From NCBI GenBank assembly GCA_036872755.1, contig JAVHNS010000009.1, forward strand, positions 248,001 through 312,000: a DNA stretch of 64,000 bases, read 5' to 3'. The position numbers and the translations under genes were made by a program. Source of the stretch: Orbilia blumenaviensis (taxonomy: Eukaryota > Ascomycota > Orbiliomycetes > Orbiliales > Orbiliaceae). Shown piece after piece: positions 36,540 through 46,787 of the stretch; within the stretch, counting starts at the first letter, position 1, and each line of letters starts with the position of its first letter. The notes under the pieces are model-generated. The model was not told the DNA's origin. It saw only the letters and a program-made list of their open reading frames with translations, and made no database searches.

Positions 36540-37739
36540 ATGAAGATCCGATATTTGATAGCGGTCGGATCGATAATAGCTCTGGCAAGAGCACATACCC
36601 GCATTGGCAAGATATGGGTAAACGGTGAGTTTAGAGCCATGCTTCCAAGTTGGCTTGACAATTTTTATATATCGTGATTTTAGACATCGACCAAGGCAAT
36701 GGCGCGGGAAGATACATCCGACAACCCCCAACGAATAATCCGCTCCTCGACGTCAACTCTGCTGATATGATATGCAATACCAACAATATCCCGGTGAATG
36801 GATTTGTCAGCGCCAAACCAGGCGATACAATTACCATGCAATGGTTTAAGGATAGCATAGATCCATCAGATATTGTTACGTAAGTTGTTTAGAATATGTA
36901 GGGTGTTTAACAGGGCTGACGAGGGTGCCAGAGACGGAAGCCATGTAGGTCCAGTAACGGTCTATATGGCGGATATGTCTCTCAGTGATACCGGCCAAGG
37001 CGCCGTCTGGACGAAAGTATACCAAGATGGGCAAGTTGGAGACTCGTGGGCCGTTTCTCGGTTGAGGGAGAACCCTACCCACGGGAAACAGAAATTTACC
37101 ATACCCCCAAGACTCAAAACAGGGTATGTATGCCTAGTTAATATCTTTAACTTAGAAGGACGGATACTGATCCATCTTTAGGGCCTATTTGGTTCGAGCA
37201 GAGATAATAGCTTTACATGAAGCTTACGATGTTGGCAAAGCACAGTAAGCGATGTCGCGACCAAGCTCGCTACTGGCTGTTTATACTTCTAACTTACGAA
37301 ACTGCTACCTAGATTCTATCCATCCTGCTCCCAGTTCAATATCATAGGCCCAGCGAACGGGATATCCCTCCCAGGAGGCTTTGACTTCGTGGGTGGATAT
37401 AAGCCCAATGACCCAAGTATTCACATCGATGTATACTCTGGTGTAATGAATTATAAAGTTCCCGGCCCTGAAATATGGGGAAATGCGGCACCTGTGCTAC
37501 CGATTGGACAGCCGGGCGGAGATTCTGGTCCAACTACAACATTTAGAACCTCAGCCGTAAAGGCCTCCACGACGAAATTATCGATAACTCTGACTAGGTC
37601 GATTAATGGAAATGGCGATTCCTGTGTCGCTAAGAAATTCGGACAATGTGGAGGCGTCGAACATTCTGGTTGCATACGATGCCCTCCCGGCACAGATTGC
37701 CGGATGCAAAATAGATGGTATTTCCAGTGCCTTCCGTAA
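36540..37739 (+). CDS. AA9 lytic polysaccharide monooxygenase with C-terminal CBM1
   Basis: Exons 36540-36624, 36684-36879, 36932-37123, 37182-37244 and 37313-37739 encode 320 residues. The signal peptide ends ALARA, leaving His19 as the mature N-terminus. The copper histidine brace is His19 and His98 (DGSHVGPVTVYMAD). The secondary-sphere and axial motif H-x8-Q-x-Y is present (His170, Gln179, Tyr181 in HEAYDVGKAQFYPSC). The catalytic domain ends near residue 250. A Ser/Thr-rich linker leads to a CBM1-like cellulose-binding module (FGQCGG..., CPPGTDC, WYFQC). In the CBM1 the usual first aromatic (W or Y) is Phe. AA9 enzymes oxidatively cleave cellulose or hemicellulose outside the cell. Intron 2 could use two in-frame acceptors (36913 or 36931); 36931 was chosen since a gctgac branch site lies just before it. 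Confidence 0.93.
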
Positions 37740-37950
37740 GCTCTAGCGCCAGCATCCGCCTCTGCTGACGTTTTGGGTAAGTCGGTCCAAGAAGAAGAAA
37801 GAAACGCATGTCGGTCTTGTATATGTCGTCCCGTAGATCAAGCAACATTAGATTGTATGTGGGTAGATAAAGTGCGGGTTTTCGTTCTTGTGTCGGAGGC
37901 TTCGTTAATTTTATTTTCCTTTCCAACTCTTCACAAAAATATATTTTGTT

Positions 37951-38898
37951 TTATCTTATACCAGCCCCAGTTTTGCCAAAATAGGCGCAGATAGCCTTGC
38001 TCCAAGCTTGTATACAGTAGTGTATGACTTTAATATCTTGAGCATCGGGCTCATAATTTGCGATTTGATTCAGGTCACCGTTTCTTGGTAGATAAAGAAC
38101 AATATCTGGGGAAATCTTTCGAGCTGCGGCGTAAATCTCGGCCCTATCTTCCATCAGCAATACGTTCACGCGAGAATATAGGGGCGTTCATCACTCACCC
38201 TCCATAGGTCATATCTTCCAAGTTAAACACCGAATGGTGCTTGTAGCTCGGCCCTCCCCAAGGCGGGCTCAGAAACACAGCACCAAGTTCGACATCCCCT
38301 TTCCACGTTTCCGCGAACTCAAAAAAGTCGGCCTTTATAAACTCAATCTTTTCCTCGACGCCATATATTTTAGCATTGTGTTTGGCGCATTCGATTGTTG
38401 CCTCGTCGTGATCAAGAGCGATAACTTTCGCGCATTGGGGTGACAATGCAAACTGTATCGCGTTCCCACCAACGCCACAGAATGCATCCAATATGATTTG
38501 GGGTTCTGGTAGATCAGGCGGTAATATATGCCTGGCAATTTTCCTAGCAACAGATTCGGGGGTGACACTATAAAATCCTTCATCTGTTATCCATATCCCT
38601 TCGTCCCAGAGCGAAAACAATGAGTATCGCTGGTGCCAATATCTGAGTTGTGGGCTGAATTAGCAGTTTATTCCCATTGAGACAGTTTTTTTTTTTAAGT
38701 GAGGAAAACATACTTTAGGAGATCCCAGGGAACACTCTCTCGTGTGTAAAGATTGACTCCCGCAGGAAGGACTTCATCATCGCCAACTCTGCGCTTCTTT
38801 GCACGGCCTGGGTCACCTGCGCCGTTAAGTTCGTGACCATCAGTGCTTTGCCGCTTCATGTTGACTGAGCCGACGTTGTGCAATGGTTGAGGTAACAA
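37951..38898 (-). CDS. TGS1: TGS1, snRNA/snoRNA cap trimethylguanosine synthase
   Basis: Exons 38714-38898, 38199-38642 and 37951-38143 (introns 71 and 55 nt) encode 273 residues. After a basic N-terminus come LLKYWHQRYSLFSLWDEGIW and the SAM-binding motif ILDAFCGVGGNAIQF (about 112-126). The catalytic SPPWGGPSY lies at 187-195; its Trp stacks on the cap guanine in the human enzyme. The C-terminus spans intron 2 (DMTYGG/AEIYAAARK) and contains IVLYLPRNGDLNQIA. TGS1 converts the monomethyl cap of snRNAs and snoRNAs to a trimethyl cap in the nucleus/Cajal body region. It is the short fungal form without the long animal N-terminus. A second in-frame ATG lies 13 codons in. It is divergent from the TLS1 gene with 233 bp between starts. 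Confidence 0.95.
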
Positions 38899-39131
38899 AA
38901 GTCCTAAACCAGTTGGTGTTCAGTGGAAGGTTGTTGTGTAGTCAAGGAAGCCTGGTCTTTCGTAAGAGAAACCTTTAAACTGCGACAAACGCTCACCCCA
39001 GACTTTTCTTCCTTCGTCATCCATTCAACATCATCGCGATCGCCAGCAGAACCCAGCATCACCACAAAATACACCTCAGAAACTACCTATAGCACGTTCT
39101 CTTGGGTCGCCTATACAGCTTAATCATTATT
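38899..39131. promoter_or_regulatory. 233 bp bidirectional promoter of TGS1 and TLS1
   Basis: The two start codons face away from each other with only 233 bp between them, so leaders and core promoters of both genes must share this stretch. No TATA box is obvious. A shared regulation is inferred. Confidence 0.65.
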
Positions 39132-40354
39132 ATGGAGCTGGATACTCCTCAGCCTCCGTCGGATCCCTTTACGCATACTTTTAAAGCCAGGAAAAACAGG
39201 CCTGGTCGCCAGATCAGAAACCGCGATGAAGAGAAGAGCACTCCAGCAGGCGACGTGAAGGGTTCAGGCACGCCACAACCGACCGAAGGCGATAATAAAG
39301 ATGTAGAGGCAGCAACGGAACCCCCGAAGGAGGATGCAATGGAAGAGGATGAATCATCCATGTCCGTCGCCGAAATTCTGCGTCTACGAAAGCAAGCGAA
39401 ATCCAAAAAAGGAGGGCTGGACTTCACTGTGGACAGGAGAGCCAAAACTCCCACTGCTGAAGAGGAAGAAGCAATGGCAGAGAAGGACGCAGTCGATAAG
39501 GAGGTCAACGCTGTTGTCAACCGCTTCACTGGCCAAACTGGCGCCATAGTAGACGTCAATGAGCATATGTAAGGATTTGCCACCAAAATTTTTGATTCTT
39601 GTTTGCTTGAGATAATATTGCAGATTGCTAAGTACATTGTCAGGATGAAGTATATCGAATCGGAGTTGGCCAAGCGCAGGATGACCGACGCCTCGTTGCC
39701 CATTCCTATGAGCGATGATGATAGCGATACTGAGACGAAACGGGTCTATCCCGCGCCACTCACCTCAACCAAGATCTCCGAACGAAGGATTGGGAAATGG
39801 CCTATCCGGCCGGATTTCCGTGGTGCCACCCTTGGCAAATTACAGGAGATCGATCTCGGTGCCGAGAGCACACGGAAGAATGTTGAGAGGACTGAGGAGG
39901 CAAAGAGACGTATTGAAGCCGGCGAGGCGTTCAGAGAGCCGGAACCAGAGGACCCGAAGAAGAAAAAACGCGGAAAGAGAAGAAGGAATAGTATGGACAT
40001 TGAAAGAGACAAACTGGTTGAGGAAGTTTTGAAGGAGTCGAGACGTAAGCCTGTTTCGCACCAGATATCTAGTTTTCTACCTTTACTAATAATTTCTTAG
40101 TGGACATCTACGAAGAACCGGACCCGGCAACTACCAAGACGCAAGCTGAGGAAGACGAATATGCTGCAGACGACCGAATCGCAGAACAGTTCAGACGAGA
40201 ATTTATGGACGCGCTCATTGCTAGAAGGAGGGGTAAATCAAATCACAATAAAAAGAAAGACGATCCGAAGCGTCCAAGAGGACCCAAGCTCGGAGGAAGT
40301 AGAGCTGCGAGAGCCGCCATGCGGGAAAGTGAAAGGGCTGCAGGGAAGCGATAG
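39132..40354 (+). CDS. TLS1: TLS1/C9orf78 (HCA59) family spliceosomal protein
   Basis: Exons 39132-39568, 39644-40044 and 40101-40354 give 363 residues. The protein is highly charged. The family block is MSVAEILRLRKQAKSKKGGLDF near residues 78-100, and the core VVNRFTGQTGAIVDVNEHMM is followed by KYIESELAKRR. Near the C-terminus are IAEQFRREFMDALIARRRGK and a basic tail RGPKLGGSRAARAAM. The human protein binds BRR2 in the U5 snRNP and affects 3' splice-site choice; fission yeast Tls1 controls splicing of shelterin transcripts. It is nuclear by inference from basic clusters (DPKKKKRGKRRR). The neighbour TGS1 also acts on snRNPs. Confidence 0.9.
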
Positions 40355-40528
40355 AGCACTAATTCTTTTTACATTATTTTTTTGGCGTTGGAGGCTTTGA
40401 TTGATGTGGGAGAACACTGTACCAATACTCTGATACGCATCTCATTCTTTAGTTCGGCTATTCATTTTAGGTGGACAGAATTTGCTATTCGCAGCCCGAA
40501 CATGTATAATAACCTCGCTGAACACATA

Positions 40529-41477
40529 TCAAGCCTTCTTCCAGGCTTGGTCGACCTCGTCATGCTTAGTTGTATCTGATTTTTTGATACCCTGTCTCCG
40601 GTCCTTCTTTTCCGCAGTGCTGACGCCCAGCTCCTTGTCTCTATTCTCAAGGGCCGTTCTAAGCCCTGATGGAACTTGCTCCTCTTTTGTGTATGACAAC
40701 ATAAGTTGCGGCTCCCCCATCGGGACATCATCCCTATCCACCTGCCACAGGTGATAAGTTTTTCCATACATCTTGATGAGTTCCTTCATTTCCGTATCCT
40801 CAAGAATATTCCATGCCGCTGCAGGGATCGGCGAAACGGAGGGCTGCGGCATAACCAGCATCCCTGATTTGATTTCGTAATTATGAGTATGCCAAAGTTT
40901 CTTCTCGGCTTCTGGAAGGGTTGAGAATATTTTTTCTGTAATTAAGTACTCGACTATCAATTGTGTTAACAAGTATAATTTTCTAGAATATACACTTATT
41001 GGTATTCAACTAAAACGGGTCGGTAGAGGAACTTACTTCCAATAAGTCGGGCGCCCTGTTCGTGAGAGTCATAGATCAAGCACTGACGCATGTCTGTCAA
41101 GAATTAGCACCATAGTACTAGCCCAACTAACCTCCATTAAAAGAGTCACAACTAGTATTGTTTAATACCTTCGCCGAGTGGTGAGCAAAAATGATGTGCA
41201 GATATCCACCGAGAGGTGTCTTTTGCGTATACATGTATTCCGTGGAGCCATGCGCTAGTAGTCGTACACATCATCTCGTAAGTATAAAATACTCTTTTAA
41301 CACTGTATAACTATTGGTGTTAGATTGCGACGCCTACCAAACACTCGTCACAGGACCATTGCCCTTGGGTCAGAAAGTCAGTTAATTACTCACGAACTCG
41401 ACTGTATTTCTTTTATGGAGTGGGCTTACGGTAAAGGCATTTTTCCCAGCAATAGCGCCAGCAATTGTCGAAGCCAT
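40529..41477 (-). CDS. OBAP / DUF1264-family protein
   Basis: Exons 41430-41477, 41338-41363, 41169-41254, 41037-41093 and 40529-40953 give 213 residues. The family pattern is complete: CAWLHGIHVYAKDTSRWISA then HHFCSPLGEDMRQCLIYDSH, ARLIGIEYLITEKIF, EKKLWHTHNYEIKSGMLVMP and YGKTYHLWQVDRDD. Plant homologues associate with oil bodies; the fungal function is unknown. The second exon is only 26 nt. It is needed to join MASTIAGAIAGKNAFT to the conserved block in frame. The C-terminal ~35 residues are charged and not conserved-looking. No signal peptide is predicted. It is convergent with TLS1 at 174 bp. Confidence 0.88.
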
Positions 41478-42014
41478 TTTGTATTGGTACTACAACTCAA
41501 TTTTTTATATTTTCTTTCGCTTCTTAGAGGTAGTTTTGCGAAGTGTTTATTACTGATATAGTTGGATTGAAATCGATTTTGATTTTAAGATTTGGGTGCG
41601 TGTTCTTTTGAATCCACATTTCAATGACCCGTTTCGTAGACCACTTATGATGAGAATCAACGCCTTTATGTAGACTTTCAATTTTCATTATATACCTGCG
41701 ACGTCATATGCATCATGATTAACGAATAGTTAAGTAACGCATTTTGCATACGATGTGCATCTAATTTGTATACTTTGTGGAGTGCTCGAGTGTACTGTCA
41801 TGGCACAGGCTAAAGCAAGGGATTAATGTGTATTTCGAGGATATATTAGGAAGTATTGTCACTTTATTTCTGTACCAGCTAGCTTTCAGCCAAAAGGCGT
41901 TTACTCTAAAAATTACCCCGATCTCCGCCCTGCCCATGGCAGTTTGCCACACTATGTAGGTAGGTACCCAGGTACCTCGATAACTTCATCGACAACACGT
42001 CTTTTGTTGTATTT
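41478..42014. other. intergenic
   Basis: A 537 bp spacer between two minus-strand genes, serving as the promoter of the OBAP gene and 3' UTR of the amidohydrolase gene. It contains a taggtaggtacccaggtacct cluster near 41957-41977. I see no gene. Confidence 0.55.
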
Positions 42015-43559
42015 TTACAGCACTGGCCATCGACCCTTGATCGTCTGCTTCAGCCCGGCTCTTTCTACTATTTCTTCGGCATGTTTTTTCGCTTCATTCA
42101 TAATCTTTTCTTCATCCATCGTTGTTAGCTTGCCATCCTTAACCAAAACCTCCCCATTCACAACCACCATTTCGACGTCCCGTCCAGTAGCGGTATATAC
42201 GATAGTGCTAATCGGGTCGAAAGAAGGAGTCAGATGCAACTGCCTGAGGTCAATTGCGACAAAATCCGCCTTCTTTCCGACCTCGAGCGATCCGATCTCC
42301 TTCTCCAACCCCAGCGCCTTCGCGCCGTTGATCGTTGCCATTTCCATAACAGTCTCCGCAGGCACAACTGTGGGGTCGTAGTGGGTAGCCTTATGGATGA
42401 TACCTGCGAGTTTCATCTCTTGAAGAAGATCATTTGAATTGTTACACGGAGCTCCATCAGTTCCCAACCCTACATTAACCTTGGCATCGAGTAACTCTGG
42501 AACCCGAGCAAACCCTGAAGCAAGCTTGGAGTTCGATGTAGGACAGTGTGCCACGTGAGTCCCTGTTTCGTGAAGAAGTTGGATATCATTGTCATCCAGG
42601 TGGACCATGTGGACGAGGACTGTCTTTTCGCCAAGTAGGCCAACGGACTGGCAATACGTCATTGGGGTGTGACCAACGGAGGCGTAGAACTCCCTATCCG
42701 CCCGGACTTCGGCACAGTGCATCGTGATCGGAATATTCTTGGATCTAGAAGCTTCAGACATTTCTTTGAGAAGATCATCGGATACACTTTAACGGGATAA
42801 CGTCAGCCATGCATTCAGATACCAGGTTAAAGGTTTGAAAAGAACATACCCTGGCGGAGTTCTTGCGCCGAACCAAACTTTGATACGTCCACCTGCCTTG
42901 TTGTCCCACTTCTCGTGCATCTCAATCGCCCCCAAGAGGCTCTGTTCACGAGTTTCGACAAGGCCAGGATGCATCATTCTCTTCTCCTCTGTTGCGTATT
43001 TCCCAACATCCATAACGATCTTTCCAAGACACCCCCGGATCCCACTTTCTTCGACAGCTTTAGCAAGCCCATCAAATCCGTATCTATCCGCGAACTAAAA
43101 GGCCAGAATACATAATTTACTAGTAGGTCAGCTGAAATTCCATAGATAAAAATTTGAAGTATGAGGAAAACTTTGGGAAGGAAATACCATGCTCTCTAGG
43201 AAACATGTAGTTCCTGATTTTAACATTTCGGCAATCGAAATTCTGGCGGCAACCTCTCCGTCTTCGGCGGTAAAATTGCCTTGTAGAACCCAGATACGAT
43301 CGCAAAGCCACCCGATCAGTTCAAGATCATCCGCTGCGCCCCTGAGAAGGGTTTGAGCTGTGTGCATATGAGTTGATATCAAGCCCGGGAAGATGACCCG
43401 CCCGGTCAAATCTGTGATATTTTCTTCAGGGTACTTTTCGACGAGATTAGTCGCCTTTCCAATATCGACGATCAAGTTACCCTGGACAAGGATTGCGCCA
43501 TCTTTGATGATCTCTCGTCTTTCGTTCACGGTTACGATAGTGCCGTTTGTGTACAACAT
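42015..43559 (-). CDS. MTA/SAH deaminase-like amidohydrolase (TRZ/ATZ family)
   Basis: Exons 43188-43559, 42850-43094 and 42015-42786 give 462 residues. The start [17 protein letters not shown] was preferred to an ATG 18 codons upstream because the family begins there. The metal-binding set is present: H64-x-H66 ([17 protein letters not shown]), H229 ([10 protein letters not shown]), H265/H268 region (VHMVHLDD), and D316 (VGLGTDGAP). The C-terminal small domain ends in the typical [14 protein letters not shown]. Relatives deaminate S-adenosylhomocysteine, methylthioadenosine, guanine or triazines; the substrate here is not certain. A cytosolic enzyme without signal peptide. Bacterial-like overall, but it has fungal introns, so any transfer would be old. 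Confidence 0.9.
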
Positions 43560-44485
43560 TGTATACAATCGTAAAGTTGTATGGATTGAATAAATAAGAG
43601 ATATATTCGACACGGGGGTTCTAGCTTCTTTAGCAAAGAGTATCTTTGTGTACAGGATGCGTTTTACAAAAGAATTTTAACAAAGAGCGAGGCATACAAC
43701 TGTATTTAAACCCCAAATTTTGGTTGGTATTGTACTGGAGCTTATCGAATTTGCAAATTCGAGTCTCCCAGATTCGGCTTGCATCTCAGAAAATCCAACA
43801 CGGACGGACCCGTCCGTGTGTTGCTTCAGAAACCCGCATATCTGCGATAAGACTTCAGAGTATTCAGCCACAAGATAAGAGTCTTCAAAAGTCGATGCCG
43901 TTTTGGTGCCAGAGACCCCGAGGCACTGGTATTGCATCTATAAAAGAGGGCTCATAAAATAAATACTTTCTCCCTCCAAAATGAGGTTATCAGAATGTGC
44001 ATCATGGTAGCAGCTTTGTGAACCAATTATAATACCAAAATAGAGCGCCAGTTGCAATTTTGAATACTATGTTGCAAATTTCTAGTAGCTTTTATATAAG
44101 GAGGAGCACGGAAGCATTCAGATACCACATTTCTAGATAATGTACGGGTGGCAGTAAATATCGATAGTGATACGTTATTTTTGGTCCTCGTGTCTACTGC
44201 GTGGGCTGTTGTCCACTCCAACCGTGTAGATCCCAAGCATTCGAATTTGAGCATCAACAGCGGGATAATCCACTACAATCCGAACTACATGCTCAGAATA
44301 CAGATTTCTTCTCCGGACACGGATAGTGTATCGGGCTCCGGAGATGCTAGCTACCTTCCTCCACTCGTTCCCTTTCTAGCAAGATCACTAGCAAAATATC
44401 TATTTTTATCCCAAAAGACGCCAACCATCCTATAGACCCTCCCTGAGGTACAGATAAATTACTAGCAAAGCCTAAACCTACCGTT
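43560..44485. other. divergent intergenic region
   Basis: A 926 bp spacer between the amidohydrolase (-) and GH16 (+) genes. The short ORF at 44148-44435 has no family resemblance and its frame does not join the GH16 start. I see no gene. Confidence 0.5.
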
Positions 44486-45874
44486 ATGTCGGTAGATTTC
44501 GGCCCAGTAGGTATACCCTTCATGACCGAAAAGGAGTATAATGAAACTTTTGAAATTCAGAAAAAAAGCCGGCCGTCGGTGTGGAATCCAAGGCATTGGG
44601 GTTGGAAACGATGGACAGGCGCATTTCTAGGCATTGGTATCGTTGTTACTGCTATTGTGGTTCCGTTGAAGACGATAAAAATGAATTGGTACCCGCTTTA
44701 TCCAAAGCTTGAGTACTCGCTGGCTGATGCTTGTTAGTAACTATGGGTCTATTCTACTGAAAAGCAATGCTAATATAATTATATCTTTAGACGAAGGGGA
44801 GCACTTTTTTGACTCGTAGGCACACAATCCTCTACTTTGGGAAGTAATACGAGCATACTAAAGCTTTTAAGGTTCGACTACGGGAATGGAACTGAGGCTA
44901 CTCATGGATTTACAAAGTAAGTATAGCGCCCACGATAGCGAATCAAATAATGACGGGTCGCTGACTTATAATAGCTATGTAACGAGAGAAGGCGCTGAAT
45001 GGTCAAATTTAACCTACGCTACCCCGAGCCAGGCTATAATACGAGTATTACCTAAAGATGTTACTGGAACCGCCGGACGCCCTACCGTTAAAATCCTATC
45101 TAGGAGGCGGTATACTCATGGCCTATTTATCCTTGACATTGTACATGTCCCACATGGATGCGGTACTTGGCCGGCAATCTGGCTGTCGGATATAGATCCG
45201 GGTAAGTATACGATTTCTATGACTTTATCTATTTTGCAGGTCTACGGTTTAGTGGGCTGTAGCGCTGGTAGGAACTATCGCTGATCAATTCTTTAGATAT
45301 TTGGCCGAAACACGGCGAGATAGATATCATTGAAGCCGTCAATCAGGGCAACAAAGGAGCGCAGTTCACGCTACATACTACAGACGGGTGCCAAATGGAT
45401 GTCAAACGGAAACAGACCGGAACGACCTTATCGACCAATTGTCTAAACAGCACAAACTACAATATGGGCTGCGCCGTTCGGGGAACCCCGTCTTCATATG
45501 GTGCTAAATTCAACGACAATGGGGGAGGGTTTTATGCTATGGAGTGGAGAACCGCAGGTATTCGAATGTGGTTCTTCCCTAGAGATCAAGCGCCTTCAGA
45601 CATTAAATCGGGGAAACCAGATCCATCTGAATGGGGCACTGCAAGTGCAGATTTCCCTTCTACAAAATGCGATATTAATTCGCACTTCAAAAATCATAGG
45701 CTCATCATTAACATCTCCCTTTGTGGGGATTGGGCTGGCGCTCCGCCGGTCTATACTGACGAGTATAACTGTCCAATGGAGTGTGCTGAATATGTGGGGA
45801 CTGTGCCTGATGGGTTTAAAGACGCTTATTGGACGATTAATAGCATTAGAGTTTACACTGCTTTGAATTCATGA
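44486..45874 (+). CDS. membrane-anchored GH16 glycoside hydrolase
   Basis: Exons 44486-44732, 44791-44815, 44872-44916, 44975-45201 and 45297-45874 give 373 residues. Exon 2 is 25 nt. Instead of a signal peptide there is a cytoplasmic N-terminus (about 43 residues, ending KRW) and one hydrophobic segment at 44-61 (GAFLGIGIVVTAIVVPL), so a type II anchor is likely. The GH16 domain follows: EGEHFFDSFDYGNGTEATHG, GTWPAIWLS, and the catalytic HGEIDIIEAVN with nucleophile E189, D191 and acid/base E194. Several cysteines may pair in the C-terminal half. This form resembles fungal endo-1,3(4)-beta-glucanase-like (subgroup with mixed-linkage or beta-1,3-glucan activity) proteins; substrate is inferred. 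Confidence 0.88.
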
Positions 45875-46186
45875 TAGCTTGACTACTGATTGAATTGAAT
45901 TTTCATATTTTTGTTTGCAATAGCGCACTTAAATGATTGCGGCGTTCTATGGTAAGATTATGAAGTTGATAACCCTATCAAACTAGCTCGTAATAATGGT
46001 CTCAAATATCGGATATTTTATAGGTAGCCATGTTAGCACGTTGCCAAAACGTGAACAAATACGAGACCCACATTTGCTCCGCGCACCAATTACACCCTTC
46101 CAATGAATGTGGGAAATAGCTGAATTTCATTGAGATAATTGATTTTAGATATTTGGTGTGAACTATCTAAGGGTTGTTCAGAATTA
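45875..46186. other. GH16 3' flank
   Basis: A 312 bp AT-rich spacer between the GH16 stop and the left end of the foldback element. I see no gene. Confidence 0.5.
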
Positions 46187-46787
46187 TGGCGGCCAAAATG
46201 TGTCAAAACAATATATAATACAAACCGTGCAAAATATACCTATATACTACAACTTAAGCGAGGCATAAGTGTGTTAATTTTTCACAATTATGCTCGATCA
46301 TCAGCCCGCTACTAGTTTGTTATTAGCCTGCCACTAACCTGCCCATCTGCCTATCGGAAACTGGAGAAAAGCCAGACAGCCAGACAGCCAGACAGCCAGA
46401 CAGCCAGACAGCCAGACAGTTAAGTGGTGAAAATTTCAGATTGCCTTTTTTTTTTTATTAATATAATTGTAGCTAATAGTGTGTGTGCGCGTTAAATATA
46501 AATGGCTGGGTATATAGAATAATTATGAGTTAGTATGTTGGCTGTCTAGCTGTCTGGTTGTCTAGCTGTCTGGCTATCTGGCTTTTCTCCAGTTTCTGAT
46601 AGCCAAATAGGCAGACCAGGCCGGCAAACTAATAACAAACTAATAGCGGGCTGATGATCGAGCATAATTATGAAAATTTAACACACTTATGCCTCGCTTA
46701 AGTTGTAATATATATTTTTTGCAAAGTTGTGATATGCATTTTGCGTGTTTTCGTATTATATATTTTTCTGGCATATTTTGGCCACAA
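46187..46787. mobile_element. foldback MITE-like element with long inverted repeats
   Basis: About 600 bp with two long inverted arms. The left arm (46187-46420) and the right arm (about 46540-46787) match after reverse complementing, including aacttaagcgaggcataagt, atgctcgatcatcagcccgc and ctggagaaaagccaga. Both arms contain a tandem octamer: the left has six perfect gccagaca copies at 46371-46418, the right about five degenerate copies at 46540-46583. Outer ends begin TGGCGGCCAAAAT and, reversed, TTGTGGCCAAAAT; each is flanked by TA, as expected for Tc1/mariner-type insertion (inference). There is no coding capacity. The arms have diverged at many positions, so the insertion is not recent. 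Confidence 0.82.
46371..46418 (+). repeat. 6 x 8-bp tandem repeat (gccagaca)
   Basis: Six perfect head-to-tail copies inside the left arm of the foldback element. The mirrored array in the right arm is degenerate. Confidence 0.95.

Noticed and set aside
36880..36913. 34-nt intron in the AA9 gene
   Set aside because: Shorter than functional fungal introns and its acceptor lacks an upstream branch site; the 52-nt alternative has one and gives the canonical loop.
41094..41131. 38-nt intron and extended exon in the OBAP gene
   Set aside because: It used the wrong frame (AHHSAKVLN). The frame giving AHHFCSPLGE with a 75-nt intron matches the family.
44148..44435. 95-codon ORF upstream of GH16
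   Set aside because: No family resemblance; not joined to GH16 by any in-frame splice I could find.
46371..46418. CRISPR-like repeat array
   Set aside because: The repeats are 8 bp, contiguous without spacers and lie in a foldback element of a eukaryotic genome.
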